NCBI GenBank assembly: GCA_030180135.1
Contig: CM058235.1
Coordinates: 16,516,720 to 16,580,719, forward strand
DNA: 64,000 bases
Reading direction: 5' to 3'
Source: Orychophragmus violaceus
Taxonomy: Eukaryota; Streptophyta; Magnoliopsida; Brassicales; Brassicaceae
Shown here: positions 1 to 10,955 of the stretch, in pieces
Position numbering within the stretch: the first letter of the stretch is position 1
Layout of the letters: each line of letters opens with the position of its first letter
Translations under genes and position numbers: made by a program
The notes under the pieces: generated by a model
What the model was told of the DNA's origin: nothing
Seen by the model: only the letters and a program-made list of their open reading frames with translations
The model's database searches: none

Positions 1-792
1 CTAGATTTGACTGAGGATGATGTAGTTGTCGCTGAAGGCCGTTGGCAGACACAAGAGCCATCAGCATTGGTTAATGGACTCCCACTAGGACCAAAGGCTG
101 TTAAAGTTTTCCTGGATGTTGTGCATGAACCTGAGACATTTATATGGAGGCCTACGTTAGAGGTCACATACATTCAGGACTGCTTACAATCTTTTGTGTC
201 ATGGCCACTTAGCAAAGTTGTCTTCGAAAACCCACCATGTGGAGCAGAACGAAGATCTCCTACACAGAAGTCTGCATCAAGTGATAAAGCACTAGAAGGA
301 ACCACAGCAAATACTGGTCTAAAAACAGCAACCAAAAGTACTAACCCAGCTTCAAGACCAACTCTAGCCAAAGGCGGTAAGTCAGGGTCAAAATCCCCTT
401 CTGAGAAGTCTCCAGAAACATGCCAGGTTAGTATTTTGGATTACTTTTTAATCTTCTTTCTGAATATTAGTCTCTCAGTTTTATATAAATGGTTTATATT
501 GTATGCATTTTAGATTAATCATGGAGCTGAGGGTATAAAGGCGAATCAAAAGTGCAAATTGATGGCTATTTGTGGGAGGAAACAAGTTGTTGCTGAAGGA
601 CGTGTGCATTCTACAGACCCTGATCAGAAGGTCCACTTTGTACGCTTGGGTCCGGGTGCAGCTAGAGTGTGGGTAGATGTCGTGATGGTAGATGATGCAG
701 CCGTTTGGAGGGAATCAGATGAAATGGAGACTTTGAAAGATGCACATGGTTCATCAATCGCATGGCCAATAGATAAATTGGTCGTCTTTTGA
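1..792 (+). CDS. CACTA-type transposon protein, C-terminal two exons (partial)
   Basis: Two exons are visible: 1-426, donor CAG|GTTAGT, and 514-792, acceptor TTTTAG, ending in TGA at 790-792. Joining them keeps the frame. Each exon carries one copy of a module of about 70 residues: VVAEGR near its start, a conserved hydrophobic middle (VKVFLDVV and ARVWVDVV), and a W-P-[IL]-x-K-[VL]-V-F end (WPLSKVVF and WPIDKLVVF). A Ser/Thr/Lys-rich linker joins them. I associate this tandem C-terminal module with plant En/Spm-like transposon proteins (family recall, not a search). The N-terminal part is outside the window. No internal stop is seen. The exact role in transposition is unknown. Confidence 0.65.
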
Positions 793-1364
793 ATTTCAGA
801 ATCTGAAGTAAGTGTTAGTATGATGCATATTACTTGGTCGTGCATCTGTTACTAAGGTTGCTGAACTGTGCATGGATTTGTTCTTTGATTGATGCAGGGA
901 ATGAAGAAACTATGGTCCTTGCATTAGCTAGTTTTAGTTAGTTTAAGACTAGGCTAATGCACCTTGTATTGTATTAAGTATTTGGAACTGAGACTTGTTT
1001 CATGTTTGATGAATGACTTGTGTAATATATTGGTGTTGTACTAAGTTATGAATTTGGTTGTTGAATGGTTTATGTTTGTGTAATGGTTTGTTTTGTTTAT
1101 GTGTTTCATAGCTCTTGCAAAATACTACAATAGCAAAAAAAAAATGAGTTAGTTTTGTATGATAGCATTTAAAAATTACCATCAGTTAGTTTTATATAGC
1201 ATTTCCCAGTGCCATAAGAACATTTTATATATAAATTTTCTTGAGCTATGATTATACCATATATTATAGCATATAATCAGTCTCGTCTAAAACCAAAATA
1301 TAGATTCGAAATATAATTATATAGCATTAGAAGAAGCTATAATTATACATATAATAAGAAAAAA

Positions 1365-1630
1365 ATCCAATGCTATTGTAGGATGAACTAGCATGGCACT
1401 AAATAGGGGCTATAATTAACTCGTAACAAAAAAAAGATGTGTTATAGTAACATAAATAACAGCATCCAAGGTAACGCTATCGTAGGAGGTACTAACATAG
1501 CATACGTGAAAAACGCTATCGTAGGGGGATACCTATGATGGCTGCCGATGACATAGCATTCATGAATTCGCTATGATAGACCTATTATAGCATTATAACC
1601 GCGCTAACAATGTGCATATTTCTTGTAGTG
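1365..1630. repeat. CACTA subterminal repeat cluster and terminal inverted repeat
   Basis: Copies of GCTATCGTAGG or close variants occur near 1370, 1477 and 1513, and inverted relatives (CTATGATAGACC, CTATTATAGC) occur near 1570-1592. The last 16 bases form the terminal repeat. En/Spm transposases recognise such subterminal motifs (established for the superfamily). Confidence 0.65.
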
Positions 1631-1802
1631 TGAAATGTGATTGATTTAACAAGATTTCCAATGGGTTTTGGATGGAGGCTAAACCCATATCCAACAATAA
1701 ATTTGTTGATGAAATACACAAGCTGGGAGTAGGAAGTTCAGGCCTTAAAATTTGTATAAAATATTTTCTCTAGTAAACTAAAATATAGAAGTAACATAAT
1801 AA

Positions 1803-3009
1803 TTATTGGTAAGCAGAGACTAGAGTCTCGAAATAAGACATCACCAAGTCAAAAGCAAAAGACGTGTGATACAATATACAGCTTTTGGAACCGTAGAGGA
1901 CCCAGATGGTACGATTAAAATTTGAAATGATGACATAATCGTTGATCGTTGCCATCGGGATGATTCTCCACACTTTGAATTCTGGCGGAAAACAAGACAA
2001 ATCTATGGAATACATGGTTTCCCATGATTTCTTGTCTATGTCCAGACCCCATATCTTGAAAAAACGGTCGTTATCATCAAGAAATCTCTTGAAGATGCAT
2101 ATACGATGGTTAAGAACACACATGCTTAATTCACGGCTGTATCTACACCCGATATCCGGAGTTATTGAAATGCTTTGAAACGTCTCTGTGTGAAGATCAA
2201 AAGCTAGTAGCTTGAGATCCTGTTCAAAGTGTCTTTGATTTTCCATGAAGCAGTACATCACTCCATCCAAGTGTGTGAGAGGTTGGTCATAGTGAACTTG
2301 ACAATTAGGCGGATCGAGGTATCTCCAAGTGTTTGAGTCAAGAGCAAAAACCATGCACCTAGTAGATTTATTCACACAATTGTTATCACACTCGAAAAAC
2401 CACAATAGCTTATACCTTGGACTCACACTATTCTCTCTTCCGATCCCTAGCAAAGTATAAACCCTATGCCCACCTGTTACAATAAGAAAACCCAACTTCA
2501 TAAACAAGCTTAATTAATTATAAGAAAAAATAAATTTAATTATAAGGGGATTCATAGGTACCGTTATAAGAGTAAGGAGAGGTTGGATCAGGGATTCTGC
2601 GGCGGCTAGTGGTGGCAGGATTGACAAGGTTAAATATACGTGTAAAGGTATAGAGACAAATCAAACCGTCGCAAGGCTCAGAGATTTTGTAACCATCAAA
2701 ACGGCTAAAAGCTCTAATGGGTAGATATGGTGAAACAGGTACGATTCCACTTGCAGAAACTAACATATTTTCTAACGCGAGACCATTGTATCTTTTTTCT
2801 TCTGAAAATAAAACGATTCTCACTTGTCCTAGTTGCAAAGATTTCTGATACCGAATGTGTTTTTCTGTGAAATACTTTGATTCTATCGTTCCTCTCCATT
2901 CTCTCGATACGGCTTTGAATCTCACCAGCGATTTCACCGGAAGCTTCACCAAAATTTCTTTTACAATGTCTTGAGGAACGTTTACACATCTTCTTTTCTC
3001 TCCCTTCAT
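1803..3009 (-). pseudogene. F-box protein with F-box-associated domain, disrupted
   Basis: The start ATG is at 3009. The first frame (3009-2536, 157 codons) opens with an F-box: VPQDIVKEILVKLPVKSLVR followed by SREWR at about residues 9-45, the Skp1-binding motif of SCF ubiquitin ligases. The second frame (2507-1803) continues as an F-box-associated domain, with strand motifs such as PRYKLLWFFE and FALDSNTWRYLDPP and a later KIWGLD-type repeat. They are separated by an AT-rich stretch of about 30 bp with stops in both frames, containing TTATAATTAA twice. Typical family members are one exon of about 380 residues, and the two pieces add up to that. I tested a small intron (GT near 2561, AG at 2496) and it does not restore frame. 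A disrupted gene is most likely; an unusual intron remains possible. Confidence 0.65.
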
Positions 3010-3424
3010 CCCTCCCTCCGACCCTAATTGGGGTCTCTACTTTTTTTTTTTTTTTTTAACAACTGAATTAGGGTTACTCTTGTATTAGATATTTTTCTTA
3101 TTAATTGAGAAGTGTTTAGCCTGACAGGCTATCCACATCATCGACGTGACCTTTTTACCCATAATGAAAACCCCCTTAGACCAAATACATTTGTGTTATT
3201 TTACTTGGAGTTCTTAAAAATATTTTATTAATATTTTTGTTTGTTATGAATAGTTAAGAATCTATTTTTTTTTATTTCTCCATTGGTGAATCCCAATTTG
3301 GGGTTCTAAAAATTTAAAACATGAGAAAAAATAATTCAAGTTTCAAGTGAATGAGGTCCAAAATGATTCAAGTTTCTATCAGGATTGATCATGTTCAGAC
3401 TGAACAAGTCTGTGATCGAGTAGC
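3010..3424. other. AT-rich spacer upstream of the F-box gene
   Basis: Contains a poly(T) run (about 3041-3057) and low-complexity AT sequence. It presumably includes the promoter of the F-box copy. No gene or RNA was recognised. Confidence 0.5.
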
Positions 3425-3434
3425 ATACCATGAC
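3425..3434. repeat. Target-site duplication, left copy
   Basis: ATACCATGAC, identical to 4416-4425, bounds the foldback element. Confidence 0.8.
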
Positions 3435-4415
3435 GGATTAATTGCACCCAGTGTATCTTTTTTGAAAATTAATAGCAAAGTTGTATCTTTCAAAATCCAA
3501 TTGCATTTTTGTATCTTTTTTTGTCTTCTAGCGGTGGTTAATGACCAACCTTGTTTTTTTGTCTTTTAGTTATATATAGTTAATTAGACAAAGCTATCCA
3601 TAATTCATCTTCTATCCATCCGATTTTTTTTTTTAATTCTTTTCTTTTTTCTTACACTCTCTTTCTTACTTTATGTATTAATTTTACCCCACATTTTTTG
3701 ACTGTGGATAGGATGAATTGGGTGAGGTTTTCGGACTTATAGATCATCGGAATGGAGAGAGAATCGATCGATCTATCGGAAATCCAAAAAAAAAAAAATT
3801 GGACTTAAAAAAAATTTGGACTTAAAAAAAATTACGAATGGATAGTTTATCCATCCACGTGGATACTTATGATGGACAAGAATCTTAACAAGATGATATT
3901 GTAGTAGTATCCACGTGGATAGATATTGTATTGTAGTAGTATCCACGTGGATACTTATGATGAACAATATTTGTATGTGGTAGTATCCACGTGGATAGAT
4001 ATTGTAGATATCTACTCATAACTATCCACTCGCAAATTTTTTTTATGTTCAAATTTTTTTTTTTTGGAATTCCGGTAGATCGTTTAATTCTCTCTCCATT
4101 CCGCTGATCTAAATGGCCAAAAATATCTTATATCGGATTCTATCCACCGTTCAAAAAACAAGGGGTAAAAATAAATGCAAAAGTAAGAAAGAGAATGGAA
4201 AAAAAAAGAAAAGAAAAAAGAAAAGAAAAAGAAAAAAGAATGACTTGATTTTCGTGGAAAAGAAAAAGAAAAATTGGAGGAAAAGAAAGTCTGATGATAA
4301 AATAGTCTTTTTGCTGGTGGACCCTAAAAAAAAAGATACCAATTAGCAAACTCTTTTTGAAAGATACAAGATTGCAACAAAAAATATAAAAAGATACATT
4401 CAGTGCAATTCACCC
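3435..4415. mobile_element. MULE-like foldback element (non-autonomous)
   Basis: The ends are inverted repeats: GGATTAATTGCACCC at 3435 against GGGTGAATTGCACTG read inward from 4415. They extend imperfectly for about 300 bp per arm, with repeated GTATCTTT words and a purine/pyrimidine-rich arm. Exact copies of ATACCATGAC flank it at 3425-3434 and 4416-4425. A 10-bp target duplication fits Mutator-like elements (9-11 bp). The centre (3850-4000) has four TCCACGTGGATA-type palindromes in a tandem arrangement. No credible coding sequence is present; the lysine-rich frame at 4113-4346 is a purine-tract artefact. Confidence 0.8.
3850..4005. repeat. Tandem CCACGTGGATA palindrome repeats
   Basis: Four copies of TATCCACGTGGATA or close variants, separated by ATATTGTAGTAG-like or CTTATGATG-like spacers. 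They form the core of the foldback element and resemble the GTGGACA-rich interiors at 47000-48900, 59900-61600 and 62760-63900. Confidence 0.7.
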
Positions 4416-4425
4416 ATACCATGAC
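4416..4425. repeat. Target-site duplication, right copy
   Basis: ATACCATGAC, identical to 3425-3434. Confidence 0.8.
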
Positions 4426-4657
4426 AAACAGATAACTCAATTACATTTTGAACTATATAAACAACTGGTACTAAGCAACCATTCAAACAACTACAACTAC
4501 ATATAAGGTTTAGCCAACAAGATAGGTACCTCTTCTATAACACCTGTACTGATCATATATAGATAAAACTGAAATGTCATCAGCTTTTCAAACCAAAGAA
4601 TCGAAAGCAAGAGAAGTAATACCTATTCCCATTAGAGCCGCCTGATCTATAGTCTCA

Positions 4658-5640
4658 TCACGCAACACCGTCTAGTTTTCCCAGAATTTCTTCCCTTCTA
4701 ACATATTCCTCTTTACTTTCGTACAATCCAGCATCTTGCAAGAACTTTTCTAACTCTCTTGTCCTAACCACATCAAGCTCCGTTGGTCCACCCAAAGAGA
4801 TAGGTTCTGTAGTACCATACCTTTGCTTATTTTGTTGGACACTAGCCATCGATCTTACTTTATTTGTACGCTCTGTAACATCAATCATCTCGAAACCAAC
4901 CTGAAAACAAACAAAAACTTGTAGAATTGTAGAGATCAGAACCCAACATCTCAAAATCAATCCAACACAAAAATGATTTAGTTCAGATCAAATCTCAGAG
5001 AATAAAAACTAATGAGTGACACACTTGGAATCCTGAAGATCATTCACATGAACTCAATATCTGAATCACACGAATCTTAATACTGATAATATGATCAGCT
5101 TCACTTGATCTTCATAGCGCCTTAGATATTATCAAAATTAATTTACGCACTTTCAAATCGACCAGATTTCGACAAGGAAACCTAAGGCATCAACACTGCA
5201 CACATCGAAACAAATCAAGAGGAATAAGCAAAACCTAACGGAGATAGATAACAAAGAAGAGATACTATTCTAGCCTCTATCTACATCATGGTCGAATCAA
5301 ACACGATTACTGCTATCACACAAACACGATTACTGTAGAAATCAAGGGACTACATCCACAGAAACAGAAAAATTTATGTATTATCTAAAGAAACTGATTC
5401 AAATATAACACTAAAGAGAACACGCCGTCGTTGCGATCGCGTCAGCGGAGAAGCAGACACCAGAGAGAAAATGAGCTTACCAGAAAAAGCGTTGAAGAAG
5501 AAGGTGATTCGAGAAGAGAGACGATCGTAATTACAGAGATCTACAAAAGTGGATTTATGAAGAAGATGAGCAGAAGGATCGCTTTCAACAGAAAAAGAAA
5601 AGAAAAGAATAGGCCACAGATGTGCAACGTGTGTTAAGAA
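4658..5640 (-). pseudogene. Nuclear poly(A) polymerase, truncated 5' end
   Basis: The coding start is ATG at 4849. The 63 codons after it match the N-terminus of plant nuclear poly(A) polymerases (MASVQQNKQRYG, then GGPTELDVVRTRELEKFL, then REEILGKLD). The upstream structure also looks like a real gene: acceptor TTTTCAG before 4901, and a 5' UTR exon ending near 5480 in TTTTTCTG|GTAAG. After LDGVA the frame stops at 4658. No catalytic nucleotidyltransferase exon follows before the foldback element at 4415. Intact family members exceed 700 residues, so this is a truncated genomic duplicate retaining its 5' UTR intron, not a retrocopy. Assignment to a particular PAPS paralogue is not possible. 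Confidence 0.75.
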
Positions 5641-5755
5641 ACCGTTCCTAAAGACTCTTAGATAAAGAACGGTTCTTAACATTATTACTCTTTTTCATTT
5701 TTTTAAAATACAGATTCCATAAGAATCTGAGCCCAAATCTGTTTAAGAACCTCCA

Positions 5756-6702
5756 ATGGACTTGGTCTTATTTACCAAGCCATGCGGCCCATGCCATCTT
5801 TACTATATATTTCAGAAGAAGTCATTGAGAGAGAAAAAGTGCAACCTTCTCCTTCTGACACCTGTATTTTTCTTACGTGTCAACATTACAGAATTTAAGC
5901 ATTTTTATTGTTTTACAAAAACAAAAACAAAAAGCAAAAGCACTTCGTGAAACCACGATAAAACTTTTGTCTTACAGTTATGTTCATTATTTGTTTCATT
6001 CGATCGAGAGAGAGGTAAATTCAGCATATATCTTCTTCCATTATTTGTTTCTTTCGATCGCAATGGTTTATTGGTTCTATGAATTGTCTTGATTTTCCCG
6101 ACTGTTTTTCAATCGATCTCACCTCTTTTCTAAATAGAGTATTGATCTTAGCTTTTGTTAATTTCAGATGCAGATTCTTTCGGACTATCACCATAAAGAC
6201 TATCATCCTTGAGGTGGAAAGTGTTAGGACTATCGCCGTACTCGATCTCGGATAATGGTCTATTTTTCACCCAGGTTTCGATTTTAAAGCTTGTGTTTAT
6301 ATATATTTTTCGAAAATATTATGTGATTATGTTTGGATTTGGGTTTTTCTATGCACGATGTTTGATCTATATGGTTGATCTGCTAAAATCACATTATTTA
6401 TTTCGTTTTTTTCCTCTAACCGGTTTAATTGCAGGTACCAGATCTGAGATTTTGATTCATGAAATTTTTTTGTATATTTCACGTTGAATTTTCATGAATT
6501 CTTTACGGATCTGACTGTCTGAATCCACCAAAAGTTTATGTCTTGCATATTTGGTGCTCCTTTGAATGCTTAAAAGCTTTATCTTGGTGCATCTCAATTT
6601 TACATAATAATTCCTGATTTGTCGATCTAAGTTGCTGTTGCCAAACATAGTTCTGATTAAATTTCAGAAATTAATGGTGAATTTCATTTCACAGGAGAAA
6701 AG
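5756..6702 (+). promoter_or_regulatory. Leader and 5' UTR intron region of the UDP-glucose dehydrogenase copy
   Basis: No coding sequence is convincing here. The segment runs directly into the UGD start codon, has T-rich intron-like stretches and a CACAG acceptor just before 6695. Plant UGD genes often carry a 5' UTR intron (family knowledge), so this is probably the duplicated leader. Confidence 0.4.
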
Positions 6703-8072
6703 ATGGTGAAGATCTGCTGCATTGGAGCTGGGTATGTTGGTGGTCCAGCAATGGCTGTTATTGCACTCAAATGCCCATCTGTTGAGGTTGCAGTTGTTGA
6801 TATCTCTGTGCTACGGATCACTGCCTGGACAGCTACCAGCTCCCCATCTACGTGCCAGGACTCGATGAAGTTGTTAAGCAATGCCGTGGCAAGAACCTTT
6901 TCTTCATCACTGATGTTGAGAAATACGTGAGAGAAACTGATATCAGTCTTTGTCTCTGTCAACAACCCGACTAAGACTCGTGATCTTGGAACTGGCAAAG
7001 CTGCGGACTTGACATACTGGTAAAGCGCAGCTCGAATTATTGCTGATGTTTCCGTTTCAGACAAGGTCGTTGTTGAGAAATCAACCGTCCCTGTCAAAAC
7101 CACTGAAGCCATCGAGAAGATTTTGATGCACAACAGTAAAGGAATCAAATTCCAGATTCTATCCAACCCTGAGTTCCTTGCTGAAGGAACCGCCATCGAC
7201 GATCTTTCCATCCTGAACGTCTTCTGATTGGTGGCCGTGAAACAACTGAAGGATTCAAAGCAGTTAAAGCTCTGAAAGACGTTTATGCTCAGTGGGTTCC
7301 CGAGTAAAGAATCCTTACCACTAATCTCTGGTCTGTTGAGCTCACTATGCTCGCTGCCAATGCGTTCTTAGCTCAAAGAATCTCATCCGTCAATGCAATG
7401 TCTACTCTCTGTGAAGCCACTGGTGCTGTCGGCAAGGACTCTAGAATTGGTCCCAAGTTCTTGAACTCAAGTATTGGTTTTGGCGGCGGATTTTTCCAGA
7501 AGATATCCTCAACTTTGTCTACATCTGTGAATGCAACAGGCCAACAGCCTGCCCGAAAGTAGCAGAGTACTGGAAACAAGTCATCAAGATTAACGACTAC
7601 TAAAAGACTCGGTTCGTAAACCGCATTGTTTCCTCAATGTTCAACACAATCTCCAACAAAAAGATCGCCGTCCTGGGATTTGCCTTCAAGAAAGACACAT
7701 GAGACAAAGCCAAAGCCAGAATCAGCAACTATGACCCACAAGTGACTGAACAACAGATCCAAAGAGACTTAACCATGAACAAATTCGACTGGGACCACCC
7801 ACTGCATCTCTAACCCATGAGTCCAACGACTGTGAAACAAGTCTCTGTCGCTTGGGAAGTTTACGCTGCCACTAAAGACGCTCACGGAATCTGCATTTTA
7901 ACCGAGTGGGATGAGTTTCCGACGCTTTACTATGAGCGGATCTTTGAGAATAGGTAGAAAACATGGTAGAAATTTCGTTGATGCAAAGAAGCTGAGGAAG
8001 GTAATGTTTATCGTTTACTCTATTGGTAAGCCATTGGACCAGTGGCTCAAGGACATGCATGTTCTTGCTTAG
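6703..8072 (+). pseudogene. UGD: UDP-glucose 6-dehydrogenase, decayed copy
   Basis: The intact enzyme oxidises UDP-glucose to UDP-glucuronate in the cytosol for cell-wall precursors. The copy begins MVKICCIGAGYVGGP, the NAD-binding Gly-rich motif, at 6703. It ends with YSIGKPLDQWLKDM and a TAG at 8070-8072, so the whole length of about 480 codons is represented. It is not functional. The frame breaks after about 38 codons, in-frame stops follow (for example the TAA after LTYW near 7020), and more frameshifts lie downstream. At about 7481-7500 the catalytic-site motif reads GFGGGFFQK, where the family has a cysteine two residues after the Gly pair, so the nucleophile is lost. Retention of the leader suggests duplication at DNA level. 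Confidence 0.9.
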
Positions 8073-9871
8073 ATTTGAGTCTTTTGTCCCATCTGTTCTC
8101 AAGAGTTTATATTTTATTTGGATATTGGCGTTTTTATCAAGTAATAATTTGTTCTGTTCTTCTTGCTATGTTCGACTCCATGAGATATTTTTCATTACTT
8201 ATTTATGTTGGTTAGAGAGAAATGAGAGATAATATTTTGTTACTAACGACGTTTGTACTCGGATTTGTAAGCTTCTCCAACGTTTCCATATGAACATAAA
8301 GATCAAGATCAGATTTTCTTTTTCTTTTTTTATTTACTTATATTTTTCATAATACTTTTTATTCAATATACACTGTTTTGGTGTCAATTATTTTTTTTTA
8401 ACTTAATAAAAATTGGTGTATAAATTTTGACCCGTGGAAGATATTATTCCGCAAATGGTACACAAGGTATGTTTTAACAATCGTCAAGTTTCTTAAGCAA
8501 AGATCCAAAACATAGTAAAATTTTGTTGATTTAAATTATTTAACAAGGTTGCTTTGGCATTATGAGTTACTTAAATGAGTTAAACTTTGGTGCTAGATGG
8601 TGTAAGATAGTCAGAACGAGATCTATGGACGCAAGTCAATTTCTCTAATACAACAACATACGAGAGAAACAAGATCATCATATTAGATTATCAGATTTAC
8701 AACATATTAATTAACGAAGAAAACTTTGTTTTATATTTCATTAGTGACCTTATTGATAACATTGATTTATAAAATCTAGATTACTTAAAATATATCAACC
8801 ATGCAAAATATACATATGCAAGCTTCACCAAACACACATAAAAAATAGAAGAATGTTTTTTTTTCACAAACATACTTAATTAGAATAAATTTTGAGTCTT
8901 TAGACCATAAAGAGACTCAAGGCCTGCTTAGCTACTTGACAAACATCAAAATTGAGCGATCTTCGCATGAAATGAAATACGATAAGATCAAAACATGTGA
9001 GATAAGAGATGATATCCGAGATAAGTCCGTAGAAATCGAAAAGATGAGCCATATGAGAGGATTTTGCTTACATTCTTTCATAAAAGTATTATTAGTTAAT
9101 GACAATAAAGCTGAATAAAAATGATCGATAAAAGCTGGATAAAGATGTTTGATAGAAATTATATAGATATTAGAAAGTATATATGGAGTTGTTTACAATG
9201 ACTTGACGATTTATGATTACTATGTTTATTCTTTTGAAATTAGTGATTTGGCGAGTCGTAGTTATATGACATCACTAACATTGTTAGTTTTACCACAAAA
9301 TATCTCTGAACCCAACATTATTTATTTATCAAACCATTCCTAATAAATAATTGTCTTGGACCGTTTAACAAGACGATGTTTCGTGACCTAATGAATTATT
9401 ATTTTTCTTTATAATGTTAGTTTAGCTTATTTTATATATTCACAATTAGCTATAGCTTCGAGTATAAATGTAGATTTAAAGATGGTAGTAGTGTTAATAA
9501 AATTTTTTATATAAAATAATGTAATGTTATTACATGTTAACTTTGAAAAAATTAAGATGCTCTACTATGGCATTGACCATCTAAACTATCGATGTCAATG
9601 TTTAATTGAAGAAATGGAACCACGACAAACTTTATTCTAATCATTTTTGGATGATTACAAGGTTGGAGTTTGTATGTCCCTATGTCTCCCTAAAACAGAT
9701 CTAAACCAAAACCAATATTAAGAAGGGGATACTCCTCCTAAGTAACTGTGTATTTAAACCAAAAAATATTAATTAAAAATAGTAACTATATTGTTCCACC
9801 GTCTATTTAAACCAACTATAATATGTATTTCGTTATCAAGTAATAGCCGATATCAAATTTATAAACATTAG
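8073..9871. other. AT-rich spacer without recognised genes
   Basis: Low-complexity AT sequence; the longest frames (for example 8936-9118) have no coding character. The right part probably belongs to the Helitron that ends at 9900, but its left end could not be fixed. Confidence 0.5.
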
Positions 9872-9900
9872 CCCGTGCAATGCACGGGTCAGAATACTAA
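9872..9900 (+). mobile_element. Helitron 3' terminus
   Basis: A perfect palindrome CCCGTGCAATGCACGGG (9872-9888 or one base either side) is followed by a short spacer and CTAA at 9897-9900, then T. A hairpin 8-12 bp before a terminal CTRR, inserted ahead of T, is the diagnostic Helitron 3' end. A new TCTCTATATATG starts at 9902 and could be the 5' end of a neighbouring Helitron. This part is less certain. Confidence 0.6.
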
Positions 9901-10254
9901 TTCTCTATATATGTAAAAAAGGAAAACTTCAATTCAACAATAAAAACCTAATCGTAGCACTATAAATATCGTTTCGTTTCCTCCCTCTTTACAAAACTCT
10001 ACAAATTTGAGATTACTTCTTTTTTTGTTTTTTTTTGTCATCATGTTTTTCATTCATAAACAAGAGAAACATTACAAGCCCAAAAGAAAGAAACACAGCG
10101 GACGGTTAAACGGATTTTAAGAGTAACTTTTTATTTTATTTTTACAGCAAAAACTGAAGTCCTATAGTTTTCCACTTATAAAATTTGGATATGGATAAAA
10201 TCTAAAAGTCGAATTTTCCGTTTCGATTGATTTTAAAGATTAAGGAATGAGTAC

Positions 10255-10668
10255 TTAGCCACGTCCACCTCGGTTTCCACGTTCTCGGTTTCCACGTCCA
10301 CGACCTGTAGACTGCATGTGCATTTTCTTTGCCTTTGCTGATGGTTTGACCGGTCTTTCTCGAAGGATTTGTTTCCCTGAAAGTGTCGTAAGATCCATCG
10401 AATGCATATCTTTATATGAATCTGTTGAATATTCTTCTTCTTCCAAGGAAATCAAAGAGCCAAACTTATTAGAATCAAAATCGAACTCAACTATTCTACT
10501 ACTTTCCTGATCAACCATTGTGTTTGCTTGAGCAATAGAGTTATCAATGACTGTTAAAGGTTGTGCAGATTCCGAGACCGGAAACTCAATATCCTCATTA
10601 ATGTAGATAAATGCAGGAGGAAATTGAGATGACATATTCCCAATTAAGCTCCTGAATAGACTATGCAT
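10255..10668 (-). CDS. Hypothetical protein with acidic middle and RGG-rich tail
   Basis: 137 codons from ATG at 10668. The middle is acidic and Ser-rich (SLISLEEEEYSTDSYKD), then comes a basic stretch (KPSAKAKKMHM) and a tail of RGRGN/RGG repeats typical of RNA-binding or nucleolar proteins. The family is not recognised. The protein is short and the neighbours are broken genes, so it may be the 3' remnant of a longer gene or of a transposon-encoded protein. It lies opposite in direction to the host-gene exon at 10841. Confidence 0.35.
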   Translation of the reverse strand: MHSLFRSLIGNMSSQFPPAFIYINEDIEFPVSESAQPLTVIDNSIAQANTMVDQESSRIVEFDFDSNKFGSLISLEEEEYSTDSYKDMHSMDLTTLSGKQILRERPVKPSAKAKKMHMQSTGRGRGNRERGNRGGRG

Positions 10669-10840
10669 TTGTATAAACTTATTAAAGTACAGGTTTCATA
10701 AAACATATAGAGTCCTTTACTTAAAAGAAGTTGGTAAAATACTTTTTGTTTCTTCTTGAGGCAATATTGGACGTCCTTTGGACTACTGTGTTATCAAACA
10801 AATTGTATAGGATGGTTTTACTTAATCTAACTCTGCTCAG

Positions 10841-10955
10841 GCGACACAAGAGGGACATAACAAAGATGGGTGTGGTGGGCAGTATGATCAAATCTGCAAT
10901 GCTCTTTTACCACAAGGTCTCAACCCACTCTCCGTTCCGGCAAAAGAGTTGGCAG
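10841..10955 (+). pseudogene. Exon of an unidentified host gene, left part (split by the hAT insertion)
   Basis: An acceptor CTCTGCTCAG precedes 10841. The reading frame starting ATQEGHNKDGC and running to NPLSVPAKEL is open to the hAT insertion point. It resumes after the transposon at 28855 for AASLG and then meets a good donor AGG|GTAAGA at 28864/28865. So the hAT landed in a coding exon. I do not recognise the protein. Confidence 0.5.
10948..10955. repeat. hAT target-site duplication, left copy
   Basis: GTTGGCAG, repeated exactly at 28847-28854. Eight bp is the hAT hallmark. Confidence 0.9.

Larger units (their letters stand above)
1..1630 (+). mobile_element. CACTA (En/Spm) transposon, right-hand end
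   Basis: The element ends at 1630 with TTTCTTGTAGTG, whose reverse complement CACTACAAGAAA is the typical plant CACTA terminal inverted repeat. Inside this end, about 1370-1600, short words such as GCTATCGTAGG recur in both orientations, as expected for subterminal transposase-binding repeats. The coding part at 1-792 encodes the C-terminal repeats often found in plant En/Spm-type proteins. The left end lies outside the window, so neither the full length nor the 3-bp target duplication (TGA would follow at 1631-1633) can be confirmed. Confidence 0.8.

Noticed and set aside
2496..2561. Small intron rescuing the F-box gene
   Set aside because: GT at 2561 with AG at 2496 leaves the downstream part out of frame, and other acceptors meet stops.
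4113..4349. Lysine-rich frame and its Phe-rich antisense partners
   Set aside because: Low-complexity A/G tract in a foldback arm.
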